Of a stretch of DNA of 64,000 nucleotides, positions 22,992 through 29,999 are shown in pieces. The stretch spans positions 124,001 through 188,000 of the forward strand of contig NZ_RFLX01000003.1 of assembly GCF_003696345.1 (NCBI RefSeq). The letters are read 5' to 3'. Numbering within the stretch: the first letter of the stretch is position 1; each line of letters begins with the position of its first letter. The notes beneath the pieces were generated by a model, which ran no database searches, was not told the origin of the DNA, and saw only the letters and a list, made by a program, of their open reading frames with translations. A program made the translations under genes and the position numbers. The DNA is from Teichococcus wenyumeiae. Its GTDB lineage: Bacteria; Pseudomonadota; Alphaproteobacteria; Acetobacterales; Acetobacteraceae.

Positions 22992-23032
22992 GTCAACGAA
23001 GGGGTCAACGACGCAGAAGCGAATTCGTTGAC
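22992..23032. repeat. inverted repeat GTCAACGAA ... TTCGTTGAC with internal direct copy
   Basis: Perfect 9-base arms at 22992-23000 and 23024-23032, with a further GTCAACG at 23004-23010. It lies 52-92 bases upstream of the DUF2383 gene. It could be an operator, and it overlaps a possible -35/-10 pair. Confidence 0.35.
23007..23031 (-). promoter_or_regulatory. degenerate EcfG-like promoter before DUF2383 gene
   Basis: On the minus strand it reads TCAAC-N17-GTT, three of five matches to the GGAAC -35 element with the correct spacing. The -10 lies 65 bases before the start codon. Weak by itself; listed because the spacing agrees with better sites nearby. Confidence 0.25.
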
Positions 23033-23078
23033 GCCAGCGGCAGAGATAGCCTGGGCGTGACCGCCAGCCGGCCGTGCC

Positions 23079-23300
23079 TCAGGTGCCGGGCTTCTCCACG
23101 GTGCCGGCCGTGCCGTACTTGCCTTCAGGCAAATCCTTGTCGGCGCCGGGGGGCAGCGGGTCGGAGGCTTCGGGGTTCTCGCGCGGGGGTGTCTTCGGCT
23201 GCGGCGGGCTGGGCTCGGAAGCGCCGGGCGGCGGGCCGCCGGCCCCCGTGGGCTGCCGGTCCTGCGCCCCTTGGGGCGGCGTGGCACTGGGTTTGGTCAT
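23079..23300 (-). CDS. small proline-rich hypothetical protein
   Basis: 73 residues, rich in Pro, Gly and Glu (for example TGAGGPPPGASEPSPPQP), with no hydrophobic segment, so probably disordered and cytoplasmic. The start ATG is preceded by GAGG at 9 bases. It lies 31 bases after the next upstream gene on the same strand and could be co-transcribed with it. No family is recognised. Coding status rests on the ribosome site and its place among stress genes. Confidence 0.5.
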   Translation of the reverse strand: MTKPSATPPQGAQDRQPTGAGGPPPGASEPSPPQPKTPPRENPEASDPLPPGADKDLPEGKYGTAGTVEKPGT

Positions 23301-23331
23301 CGGGGGTGTCCTCGATCTCTTCCTGTGCCGC

Positions 23332-23553
23332 TTATTCGGCTGGGGCGAGCAGGGCCGTGGCCTTGGCCTCGGCACGGGTGCGGAGGGGGGAAGTCACCCT
23401 GGCCGTTTCACGCAGCATGGGCCGCCAGGAAGCCAGCCGCTCAGCCAGAGCGGCACGCAAAGCATAGGATGGGCTGTCCGCCTCGCCCTTGATCTTGAGA
23501 AAGGCCGGAAGTTCAGCCGCAGCCCTCATATCCCTCGTATCCTCATCACTCAT
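23332..23553 (-). CDS. small hypothetical protein
   Basis: 73 residues (starts MSDEDTRDMRAAAELPAFLK), mostly helical in appearance, no membrane segment and no recognised family. It begins 46 bases after the KGG-repeat gene. A promoter-like GAAAC-N17-GTT (minus strand, 23591-23615) lies 38 bases upstream of its start, which suggests expression with the stress genes around it. Ribosome site weak (GGTG). Confidence 0.5.
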   Translation of the reverse strand: MSDEDTRDMRAAAELPAFLKIKGEADSPSYALRAALAERLASWRPMLRETARVTSPLRTRAEAKATALLAPAE

Positions 23554-23590
23554 CACCGGGGGCCGATCTGGCCGCCCGGCTGAGTGCATC

Positions 23591-23615
23591 AACGACGTGC
23601 TACTCCGAGGGTTTC
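23591..23615 (-). promoter_or_regulatory. EcfG-like promoter (GAAAC-N17-GTT)
   Basis: Minus-strand -35 GAAAC at 23611-23615 and -10 GTT at 23591-23593, spacing 17. One mismatch to GGAAC. It overlaps the end of the KGG-repeat gene and faces the 23553 start codon. Confidence 0.4.
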
Positions 23616-23908
23616 TCGGTCATCGCACGGCGCTGCGCCGCGTTCTGCTCCCGGTTGCCCTGGGTGGCCTGGCCGCCCTTGCGCCCGGCCTGCGCCGCCA
23701 GTTCCCGGTTACGGGAAAAGGAGCGGGATTCCGCCTGAACACTCTGGCCGCCCTTGCGGCCGGCCTCGGCAGCCAGTGCCGGGTCCTGCGCGAAGCTGCG
23801 CTTGGCCGCCGGAACGCTCTGACCGCCCTTGGATGCGATGTCGCGCTGCTTCTCGCGATCCATCGAGGCGAAACCCTGCTTGCCGCCGCCGCTGCGTGTC
23901 GATGCCAT
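23600..23908 (-). CDS. KGG-repeat stress protein (GsiB/con-10-like)
   Basis: A 102-residue hydrophilic protein with three Lys-Gly-Gly repeats (KQRDIASKGGQSV, AAEAGRKGGQSV, AAQAGRKGGQAT). This is the pattern of stress-induced, LEA-like hydrophilic proteins such as B. subtilis GsiB. They are thought to protect cells during desiccation or osmotic stress, probably as disordered cytoplasmic proteins. The start ATG at 23908 has AGGAAAGGATC upstream. An exact GGAAC-N17-GTT promoter lies 58 bases upstream, so control by the EcfG-like sigma factor encoded at 25020-25619 is likely. Confidence 0.85.
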   Translation of the reverse strand: MASTRSGGGKQGFASMDREKQRDIASKGGQSVPAAKRSFAQDPALAAEAGRKGGQSVQAESRSFSRNRELAAQAGRKGGQATQGNREQNAAQRRAMTEKPSE

Positions 23909-23965
23909 GGGTCTGATCCTTTCCTGTTGTCCCCCGGGCCTTCTCGACGGCCTGGTCATGGAGAG

Positions 23966-23990
23966 AACCGGTGAACCAAAGCCAAGTTCC
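23966..23990 (-). promoter_or_regulatory. EcfG-type promoter (GGAAC-N17-GTT) for KGG gene
   Basis: Minus strand: -35 GGAAC at 23986-23990, -10 GTT at 23966-23968, spacing 17. It matches the alphaproteobacterial general-stress sigma consensus GGAAC-N16/17-(C)GTT exactly apart from the base before GTT. Position is ideal for the 23908 start. Confidence 0.7.
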
Positions 23991-24144
23991 CGCCAGCGGG
24001 CCGCTCCGGACTTTGTGTTTCCTTGTTTTTTTGGGAAATGGCCGCTCGGAGGCGCGGCATGACGGCTGTGGGATGAACCCGGCCGCGGCGCCCCCAACCC
24101 CGGGTTGGGGAGGGGGCGGGGAGGAGTTAAGGCGGGGCCGGGCC

Positions 24145-24411
24145 TCAGATGAACAGGTAGGCGGCCACCATGGCGACCACGGCCAGGACCAGCGAGATCA
24201 TCAGCACCCAGCGGACATGGCCGAGCGTCTGGCCCTGGCGCGCGGCGGTGGTGTCCAGCGGGCGTTCCGGCATGGGCGCGTGGCGGTCGGTCGCGCGCGG
24301 CTGCACGGCGCCTTCGCGCGTCGTCGGGTTGGCGCCGATGCCTTCCTGCGGCGTGAAGCGGGGCGTCTCGTCGCCGGCCGGGGAAGTGGGAGGATAGCGG
24401 GTGTCGGACAT
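24145..24411 (-). CDS. small protein with C-terminal membrane anchor
   Basis: 88 residues. A polar, probably disordered N-terminal part (starts MSDTRYPPTSPAGDETPRF) is followed by one hydrophobic helix at the extreme C-terminus (WVLMISLVLAVVAMVAAYLFI minus the first residue), the layout of a tail-anchored protein. The start ATG has AAGGA at 9 bases. No family is recognised. It lies between the KGG and PRC-barrel stress genes, divergent from the latter; no clear GGAAC promoter was found for it. Confidence 0.6.
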   Translation of the reverse strand: MSDTRYPPTSPAGDETPRFTPQEGIGANPTTREGAVQPRATDRHAPMPERPLDTTAARQGQTLGHVRWVLMISLVLAVVAMVAAYLFI

Positions 24412-24566
24412 CGCTCTGGTTCCTTGTGCAAGGGAAGGGCCGCCATTGGCTCTCTTCGGCCTGGGCGGCCGCTTTCGCCGGATCATCGCCAGGGCCGGCC
24501 CTTCCGTCCGGCGCCTGCTGAAAGAATCGCTGCGCCCCCGTTGAAGTTTCACGGCCGGACCGGATC

Positions 24567-24591
24567 GGAACTCCCGCGCCTGCGGATTGTT
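24567..24591 (+). promoter_or_regulatory. EcfG-type promoter (GGAAC-N17-GTT) for PRC-barrel gene
   Basis: -35 GGAAC at 24567-24571 and -10 GTT at 24589-24591, spacing 17, 33 bases before the start codon of the PRC-barrel gene. Exact match to the -35 consensus of the general-stress sigma factor. Confidence 0.7.
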
Positions 24592-24624
24592 CCTTTCCTA
24601 GAAGAACCGTGAGCAGGAGGCAGC

Positions 24625-25059
24625 ATGAGCGACATGAACCGGACACCCGGCGCCACGCCCAGCGAAGCGTCGCGGGAGCCGCATCTGGCGCGGGACGAGA
24701 CGCTGTCGCTGATCTCCGCTGACAAGGTGGAGGGAACGGTGGTGTATGGCGCCGGCGGCCATCGCCTGGGCATGATCGAGACGCTGATGATCGACAAGAT
24801 GCGCGGCACGGTGGAATACGCGGTGCTGGCCTATGGCGGCGTGCTGGGCTTCGGCGCCCGGTACTATCCGCTGCCCTGGCAGCAGCTACGCTACGACATC
24901 GAGCTGGGCGGCTATGTGGTGGGGCTGGCGGAGGAGGATTTGCGGGAGGCGCCATCCTATGCGCCGGAAGACACCGTGGACCTCGCCGATGCCGACTGGG
25001 GCGAGCGGGTCCATAGCTACTACGGGCCTTCCGTTTCCACGCCGCGGATCGGGCTTTGA
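24625..25059 (+). CDS. PRC-barrel domain protein
   Basis: 144 residues. The PRC-barrel fold covers about residues 25-110 (LISADKVEGTVVYGAGGHRL, MIDKMRGTVEYAVLAYGG, YYPLPWQQLRYDIE). Such stand-alone PRC-barrel proteins are common stress-regulated genes in alphaproteobacteria; their biochemical role is unclear. The start ATG has a strong AGGAGG site. Its last 40 bases overlap, tail to tail, the end of the sigma factor gene on the other strand. Confidence 0.85.
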   Translation: MSDMNRTPGATPSEASREPHLARDETLSLISADKVEGTVVYGAGGHRLGMIETLMIDKMRGTVEYAVLAYGGVLGFGARYYPLPWQQLRYDIELGGYVVGLAEEDLREAPSYAPEDTVDLADADWGERVHSYYGPSVSTPRIGL

Positions 25060-25619
25060 ACCTCGACAGGTTCCAGGCGCCGGCGTTCCTCGGAGGCGGG
25101 AGTGCGGTGGAAGCGCTCCCGCTTCCCGCCGGCCGCCGCTTCCTGCTCGAGCAGCGTGTAAAGCGCCATGCGGGCGCGGTGGACGCGGCTCTTCACGGTG
25201 CCGACAGCGCAGTCGAGCACCCTGGCCACGTCTTCGTAGGCCATGCCGGAGCCGGCGACGAGCGCGAGGATGGAGCGGTGGTCTTCTGGCAACTGGTGGA
25301 AGATGCGCTGGAAATCCGCCAGCTCCAGCCCTTCCTCCTGCCGCGCCGAAGTGGGGACCTGCTCCATCTCGGAGTCGTCCATGTCGCGCGTCTGCTTCCG
25401 CTTGGCCACGAATTCGTTGAGGAAGCGGTTGCGGAGGATGGTGAAGGCCCAGGCCTTGAAGTTGGTGCCGGGCTGGAAGCGGTCCGCCGAATTCATGATG
25501 CGGACAACGGTATCCTGCACCAGGTCATCCGCATCGTGCCGGTTGCGGGTCAGGGACCGGGCATAGGCGCGAAGATCGGGCAGGCATGCAATGAGGTCGT
25601 CCTCGATCAAGGTCGTCAC
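25020..25619 (-). CDS. ECF sigma factor, EcfG-like (general stress)
   Basis: About 199 residues. Sigma-70 region 2 (PDLRAYARSLTRNRHDADDL, TNFKAWAFTILRNRFLNEF) and region 4 (LPEDHRSILALVAGSGMAYE, AVGTVKSRVHRAR) resemble the EcfG/ECF15 family of alphaproteobacterial general-stress sigma factors. A 40-residue tail follows region 4. The start is taken as GTG at 25619; the frame is open further upstream but has no homology there. The usual regulators NepR and PhyR are not beside it, while a HisKA_2 kinase is 400 bases away. A GCAAC-N17-GTT element upstream suggests self-activation. Confidence 0.85.
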   Translation of the reverse strand: MTTLIEDDLIACLPDLRAYARSLTRNRHDADDLVQDTVVRIMNSADRFQPGTNFKAWAFTILRNRFLNEFVAKRKQTRDMDDSEMEQVPTSARQEEGLELADFQRIFHQLPEDHRSILALVAGSGMAYEDVARVLDCAVGTVKSRVHRARMALYTLLEQEAAAGGKRERFHRTPASEERRRLEPVEVQSPIRGVETEGP

Positions 25620-25663
25620 TGGCCCGATGTCCGCCCCGATGATGCTGATGGGATTGCATAAAG

Positions 25664-25688
25664 AACGCCTGCTGCACGGACGAGTTGC
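25664..25688 (-). promoter_or_regulatory. EcfG-like promoter (GCAAC-N17-GTT) before sigma gene
   Basis: Minus strand -35 GCAAC at 25684-25688, -10 CGTT with GTT at 25664-25666, spacing 17. One mismatch to GGAAC, full CGTT at -10. It lies 45 bases upstream of the sigma factor start and would give autoregulation. Confidence 0.45.
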
Positions 25689-25722
25689 CGTCAGGCTTAT
25701 CCGTGGCGGGCCGGCGGGTGCT

Positions 25723-25748
25723 GCAACTCCCGCCTGTTGCCGGCTGTT
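25723..25748 (+). promoter_or_regulatory. possible EcfG-like promoter (GCAAC-N18-GTT)
   Basis: -35 GCAAC at 25723-25727 and GTT at 25746-25748, on the plus strand facing the small gene at 25808. One mismatch in the -35 and a spacer one base longer than in the best sites. Confidence 0.3.
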
Positions 25749-25807
25749 GCTAAGGCAAGGCCCGCGCTTCGGCGCAGCCTCACACAATGCGTGAAGGGAG
25801 AGCAGTC

Positions 25808-25987
25808 ATGGCTGCCAACCAAACCGACAAGACTTCTGGCGCCAACCCTGAGAAGAGCAAGAAGGAGAACGAGCAGATGGTGGAGAAGTCGCTGGAGGAT
25901 ACCTTCCCGGCGAGCGATCCGCCGTCCAGCGGCAGCCCGAGCAAGTCCGTGGGCTGGGATGCGCCGGAAGGCACCAAGAAGGACTGA
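25808..25987 (+). CDS. small hydrophilic stress-associated protein
   Basis: 59 residues, highly charged and probably unfolded, with the core VEKSLEDTFPASDPPSSGSP. Small proteins with this S-x-EDTFPASDPP core are common in alphaproteobacteria and often occur near stress genes; their function is unknown. The start ATG has GGGAGAG upstream. It is divergent from the sigma factor gene and followed by the kinase gene on the opposite strand. Confidence 0.75.
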   Translation: MAANQTDKTSGANPEKSKKENEQMVEKSLEDTFPASDPPSSGSPSKSVGWDAPEGTKKD

Positions 25988-26011
25988 GGCAGCCCTCCCG
26001 CCGCCGCGGCC

Positions 26012-26728
26012 TCAGCTGGCCGCGATGGCGGCGGGGAAGCGGATCAGGAAGGTTGTGGGGTGCTCGGTGACTTCGAGCTCCCCCTCCACCTGATGGGCAC
26101 AGGAGCTGACCAGCAGCAGGCCGAAGCCGCGGCTGAGCACGGTCTCCCGGTCCTCGATGCCCCGGCCAGTATCACGCACCGCCAGCACGAAATCCTCTGC
26201 CTCCCGCCGGAGTGAGACGCGGACCTCGCCGCTACGACCATCGGTGAAGGCATGGCGCAGGGCATTGGAAACCAGTTCAGAGATCGCCAGCCCCAGCGGC
26301 AGGGCATATTCCCCTGGCAGTTCCGTGGGCTCCGCCTCCACGGTCACGCGGATGTCACGGCCATCGACCAGCGCTTCCGCCAGGCGGCCGCAGACTTCCT
26401 GGATATAGCGCGCCAACTCCACGCGCCCGATGTCGCGGTTGCGGTAGAGGCTTTCGTGCAGCGCCGACATGCCCTGGATCCGCAGCACCGTGGTGTTGAG
26501 GATGCGGGCGGCGGCCTCGTTGCCGGCGCGCCGCGCCTGCAGGCGCAGCAGGGAGCCGACCAGCTGGAAATTGTTCTTCACCCGGTGCGTCAGCTCGTGA
26601 TGCACGGCGGCAAGCCGTTGCTGGACGAGGCTCAGTTGCTCCCGCGTGCTGGCGAGTTCCTGGTGCAGCGATTCGAGCTGCTCCCGTGCCTCGGCCAATG
26701 CCGCGTGACAGGCAGCGTCATGGGGCAT
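26012..26728 (-). CDS. minimal sensor histidine kinase, HisKA_2/HWE type
   Basis: 238 residues with no membrane segment. Residues 1-45 form a coiled coil (LAEAREQLESLHQELASTRE). The dimerisation/phosphoacceptor helix has His48 in ELTHRVKNNFQLVGSLLRLQ, and an HATPase domain follows (LGLAISELVSNALRHAF, DTGRGI, GFGLLLV). HisKA_2 kinases of this type phosphorylate PhyR-like regulators in the alphaproteobacterial general stress response. No PAS or other sensory domain is present, so input must come through the coiled coil or a partner. Its place beside the EcfG-like sigma gene supports a role in stress signalling. Confidence 0.85.
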   Translation of the reverse strand: MPHDAACHAALAEAREQLESLHQELASTREQLSLVQQRLAAVHHELTHRVKNNFQLVGSLLRLQARRAGNEAAARILNTTVLRIQGMSALHESLYRNRDIGRVELARYIQEVCGRLAEALVDGRDIRVTVEAEPTELPGEYALPLGLAISELVSNALRHAFTDGRSGEVRVSLRREAEDFVLAVRDTGRGIEDRETVLSRGFGLLLVSSCAHQVEGELEVTEHPTTFLIRFPAAIAAS

Positions 26729-26858
26729 CAGTGCCCTGTTCCGTCCATGATTGGCAAAGCCTGTCCCGAACGCCCAACCGTTGCCATGCCACTATGGCGC
26801 ATCCCTGGTGTTTCAGCAAAAGCGGGGAGCGGCGGCAAGCCCACCGGAAAGATGGCAC

Positions 26859-26887
26859 CTGTCATCATAGCGTCATCAAACTGCAAT
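26859..26887 (+). promoter_or_regulatory. Pho box upstream of pstS
   Basis: Three 7-base units at 11-base periodicity: CTGTCAT (26859), GCGTCAT (26870) and CTGCAAT (26881), separated by 4 bases. This is the arrangement bound by PhoB dimers (CTGTCAT-N4 repeats). It lies about 90 bases before the pstS start, consistent with phosphate-starvation control of the pst-pho operon. Confidence 0.75.
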
Positions 26888-26976
26888 AGGATCGTCGCCA
26901 GCCGTGGATAGAAGGCCCGCAGCCCAGGAGGTCCCGCTCTGGCGGTGCCGGGCCCGAGATGAACGGAGAGTATGTG

Positions 26977-28026
26977 GTGAGCAATCGCCTTCTTGCCCTG
27001 GCCGCCGGCCTGGTGGCTTCCATCGGCATCGCGGCAACCGGCCACGCCCAGCAGGCCAGCATCACCGGCGCCGGCGCCAGCTTTCCCAGCCCGCTCTACC
27101 AGAAGTGGGCCGAAGCGGCGCGCGGCGGGGCCGGCATCCAGCTCAACTACCAGTCCGTCGGCTCGGGCGCCGGGCAGTCCCAGATCCGCAACCGCACCGT
27201 GGATTTCGGCGCCTCCGACGCACCGATGACCTCGGAGCAGCTTCAGGAAGCGAACCTGATGCAGTTCCCCGCCACCATGGGCAGCATTGTCGCGATCGTG
27301 AACATCCCGGGGGTGGAGAGCAACAAGCTGCGCCTGACCGGCGAGCTGATCTCGGACATCTACCTCGGCAAGGTCACCAAGTGGAATGATCCGCGCATCG
27401 TTGAGCTGAACAAGGACGTGACCCTGCCCAACGTGACCATCGCGCCGGTCTACCGGGCGGACGGATCGGGCACGACCTTTGTCTGGGTCTCCTACCTCTC
27501 GGCCGTGTCGCAGGATTTCCAGAAGCGCGTGGGCGTCGGCACCTCCGTCAAGTGGCCGACCGGCGCGGGCGCCCGCGGCAATGAGGGCGTGGCCGGCACC
27601 GTGAAGAACGTGCGCGGCGCCATCGGCTACGTGGAATATGCCTATGCCCATGCCAATGGGCTGGTGACCACCCAGCTGCGCAACAAGGCCGGCCAGTTCG
27701 TCGCGCCAACCACCGAGAGCTTCCAGGCCGCCGCCGCGAATGCGGACTGGAGCGCCAAGGACTTCGCTGCCAGCGTGGTGGACACCCAGGGCGAGAAGTC
27801 CTGGCCGATCGTGACGCCGACCTTCATCCTGCTGCCCAAGAACCCGCAGGATGCCACCAAGGCGCAGAACGTGATGAAGTTCTTCGACTGGGCTTACAAG
27901 GACGGCGATGCCATCGCGACCTCGCTGGACTACATCCCGCTGCCGGAAGCCGTGGAGCAGGCGGTGCGCTCCGCCTGGGCCACGCAGGTGAAGGCGGACG
28001 GCAAGGCGGTCTGGCCGGCGCAGTGA
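26977..28026 (+). CDS. pstS: phosphate ABC transporter, periplasmic binding protein
   Basis: About 349 residues. A signal peptide (LLALAAGLVASIGIAATGHA) is followed by the PstS fold: ITGAGASFPSPLYQKWAE, NYQSVGSGAGQ, VDFGASDAPM and YRADGSGTTFVWVSYL, which contact the phosphate ion. It captures phosphate in the periplasm for PstCAB. A GTG at 26977 is preferred because of a GGAGAG site six bases upstream; an ATG at 26959 is in frame but lacks one. It is first in pstSCAB-phoU-phoB. Confidence 0.95.
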   Translation: MSNRLLALAAGLVASIGIAATGHAQQASITGAGASFPSPLYQKWAEAARGGAGIQLNYQSVGSGAGQSQIRNRTVDFGASDAPMTSEQLQEANLMQFPATMGSIVAIVNIPGVESNKLRLTGELISDIYLGKVTKWNDPRIVELNKDVTLPNVTIAPVYRADGSGTTFVWVSYLSAVSQDFQKRVGVGTSVKWPTGAGARGNEGVAGTVKNVRGAIGYVEYAYAHANGLVTTQLRNKAGQFVAPTTESFQAAAANADWSAKDFAASVVDTQGEKSWPIVTPTFILLPKNPQDATKAQNVMKFFDWAYKDGDAIATSLDYIPLPEAVEQAVRSAWATQVKADGKAVWPAQ

Positions 28027-28067
28027 TGCCGGACTAGAGGGACGCCACGCCGAAGGGCGGTTCAATG

Positions 28068-28098
28068 GCGGGCGGGGAGCAGCCGGCTCCCCGCCCGC
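28068..28098 (+). terminator. strong intercistronic hairpin between pstS and pstC
   Basis: A perfect 13-base stem (28068-28080 with 28086-28098, all but one pair G-C or near) and a 5-base loop, with no T tract after it. In this position it probably acts as a partial terminator or 3' stabiliser that keeps pstS mRNA above pstCAB mRNA. Confidence 0.6.
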
Positions 28099-28147
28099 GC
28101 AGACCTATCAACAGCCGGAGCCTCCAGCCTTGCAGCAGGCCGTAACC

Positions 28148-29101
28148 ATGACCGCCGCGCCCCTCCCGCGCGAAGCACGCCGGTCCGGCGCCCTGGGCGA
28201 CGCCATCTTCAAGGCCGCCTGCCAGGCCGCCGGCATCTTCGTGCTGCTGCTGCTGGGCGCCATCATCATCGGGCTCTTCCTGGGCGGCTGGGATGCCTTC
28301 CGCACCTTCGGTCCGGGCTTCGTCACCGGCACGGACTGGGACCCGGTGCAGGATGTCTTCGGCGCCGGCGTCTCCATCTACGGCACGGTGGTCACCGCCG
28401 TGCTGGCCCTGATCATGGCGGTGCCGGTGGCCTTCGGCATCGCCTTCTACCTGACGGAGCTGGCGCCCGCCTGGCTGCGCGGCCCGGTGGGCACGGCGGT
28501 GGAACTGCTGGCGGCGGTGCCTTCCATCATCTACGGCATGTGGGGCTTCTTCATGATCGTCCCCTTCATGGCGCAGACCTTCCAGCCGGCGCTGATCGAC
28601 ACGCTGGGCGAGCTGCCGGTGATCGGCGCCCTCTTCTCCGGCGCGCCCTTCGGCACGGGCATCTTCACCGCCTCGCTGATCCTGGCGATCATGGTGCTGC
28701 CCTTCATCGCCGCCGTGATGCGCGACGTGTTCAACACCGTGCCGCCGGTCTTCAAGGAAAGCGCCTATGGCCTGGGCTGCACGACCTGGGAGGTCGTGCG
28801 CAACGTGGTGCTGCCCTATACCCGCGTCTCGGTGGTCGGCGGCATCATGCTGGGCCTGGGGCGCGCACTGGGCGAGACCATGGCCGTCACCTTCGTCATC
28901 GGCAATGCCAACCGCATCTCCACTAGCCTGTTTGGCCCGGGCAACACCATCGCCTCGGTGATCGCGCTGGAATTCGGCGAGGCGACGATGGGCAGCCTGA
29001 AGCTCTCGGCCCTGCTGGGCCTGGGCTTCATCCTCTTCGTGATCTCCTTCATCGTGCTGGCGCTCTCGCGCCTGCTGCTGCGCCAGAGGATGGCGAAATG
29101 A
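28148..29101 (+). CDS. pstC: phosphate ABC transporter permease
   Basis: 317 residues with about six membrane helices and the BPD inner-membrane motif ([40 protein letters not shown]). It forms the phosphate channel with PstA. ATG at 28148 is used. A TTG upstream at 28130 is also in frame. The stop overlaps the pstA start (ATGA). Confidence 0.95.
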   Translation: MTAAPLPREARRSGALGDAIFKAACQAAGIFVLLLLGAIIIGLFLGGWDAFRTFGPGFVTGTDWDPVQDVFGAGVSIYGTVVTAVLALIMAVPVAFGIAFYLTELAPAWLRGPVGTAVELLAAVPSIIYGMWGFFMIVPFMAQTFQPALIDTLGELPVIGALFSGAPFGTGIFTASLILAIMVLPFIAAVMRDVFNTVPPVFKESAYGLGCTTWEVVRNVVLPYTRVSVVGGIMLGLGRALGETMAVTFVIGNANRISTSLFGPGNTIASVIALEFGEATMGSLKLSALLGLGFILFVISFIVLALSRLLLRQRMAK

Positions 29102-29991
29102 GCGCCGCCATGCAGGCTCCCTCCATGCCCGGCCAGCCCCGTGACCTGCGCGCCTCCGCGGCGCTGGGCCGCCGGCGCCGGCGGACCGACATGGCCATCC
29201 GCGCCGCCTGCTTCGTGGCGACGGGCATCGGCCTGCTCTTCCTGGTCTCCATCCTGGGCACGCTGCTCTGGAACGGCGCCTCGGCCTTCTCGCTGCATGT
29301 CTTCACGGATGTCACGCGGCCGCCAGGCTCCAACGGCGGGTTGCTGAACCCGATCATCGGCAGCCTGATCCAGACTTTCATCGGCACCGCCATCGGCACG
29401 CCCATCGGGCTGCTGGTCGGCACCTACCTGGCCGAGTATGCCAAGAACACGCCGCTGGGCAACGCGGTGCGCTTCGTCTCGGACATCCTGCTCTCGGCGC
29501 CCTCCATCCTGATCGGCCTGTTCGTCTACCAGGTGCTGGTGGTGCCCTTCGGCGGCTTCTCGGGTTGGGCGGGGGCGGTGGCGCTGGCCATCATCGTCAT
29601 CCCCATCGTGGTCCGCACCACCGAGGACATGCTGCGCCTGCTGCCGGATACGCTGCGCGAGGCGGTGATCGGCCTGGGCGCGCCGAAGTGGAAGATGATC
29701 ACCCTGGTCTGCTGGCGCGCCGCGGCCTCCGGCATCATGACCGGCGTGCTGCTGGCCATCGCCCGCGTGGCGGGCGAGACGGCGCCGCTGCTCTTCACCT
29801 CGCTCGGCAACCTCAACTGGTCGGTCAGCCTCTCGGCGCCGATGGCCAGCCTGCCGCTGACCATCTACGCCTATGCCGGCTCGCCCTATCAGGACTGGAT
29901 CGCCCTGGCCTGGGCGGGGGCTCTCATCATCACGCTCGGGGTGCTCGGGCTCAACATCTTCGCGCGCAGCCTGCTGCGCCGCCGGAAGTGA
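29098..29991 (+). CDS. pstA: phosphate ABC transporter permease
   Basis: 297 residues, six membrane helices. After an Arg-rich cytoplasmic N-terminus (LGRRRRRTD) the permease domain shows [32 protein letters not shown] and [13 protein letters not shown], the EAA-type loop that contacts PstB. Coupled to pstC by a 4-base overlap. It pairs with PstC in the inner membrane. Confidence 0.95.
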   Translation: MSAAMQAPSMPGQPRDLRASAALGRRRRRTDMAIRAACFVATGIGLLFLVSILGTLLWNGASAFSLHVFTDVTRPPGSNGGLLNPIIGSLIQTFIGTAIGTPIGLLVGTYLAEYAKNTPLGNAVRFVSDILLSAPSILIGLFVYQVLVVPFGGFSGWAGAVALAIIVIPIVVRTTEDMLRLLPDTLREAVIGLGAPKWKMITLVCWRAAASGIMTGVLLAIARVAGETAPLLFTSLGNLNWSVSLSAPMASLPLTIYAYAGSPYQDWIALAWAGALIITLGVLGLNIFARSLLRRRK

Positions 29992-29999
29992 GGCAGATC

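Noticed and set aside
23600-23908. Repeats in the KGG gene as a possible CRISPR or tandem DNA array
   Set aside because: The repeats are in the protein (KGG motif), differ at the DNA level and are spaced by codons of one frame.
24418-24422. GGAAC on the minus strand before the 24411 gene
   Set aside because: It is part of the ribosome binding site (AAGGAAC), and a -10 GTT at the right spacing would lie inside the coding region.
26739-26743. GGAAC on the minus strand before the histidine kinase
   Set aside because: The matching -10 would fall inside the gene; no GTT at 16-18 bases.
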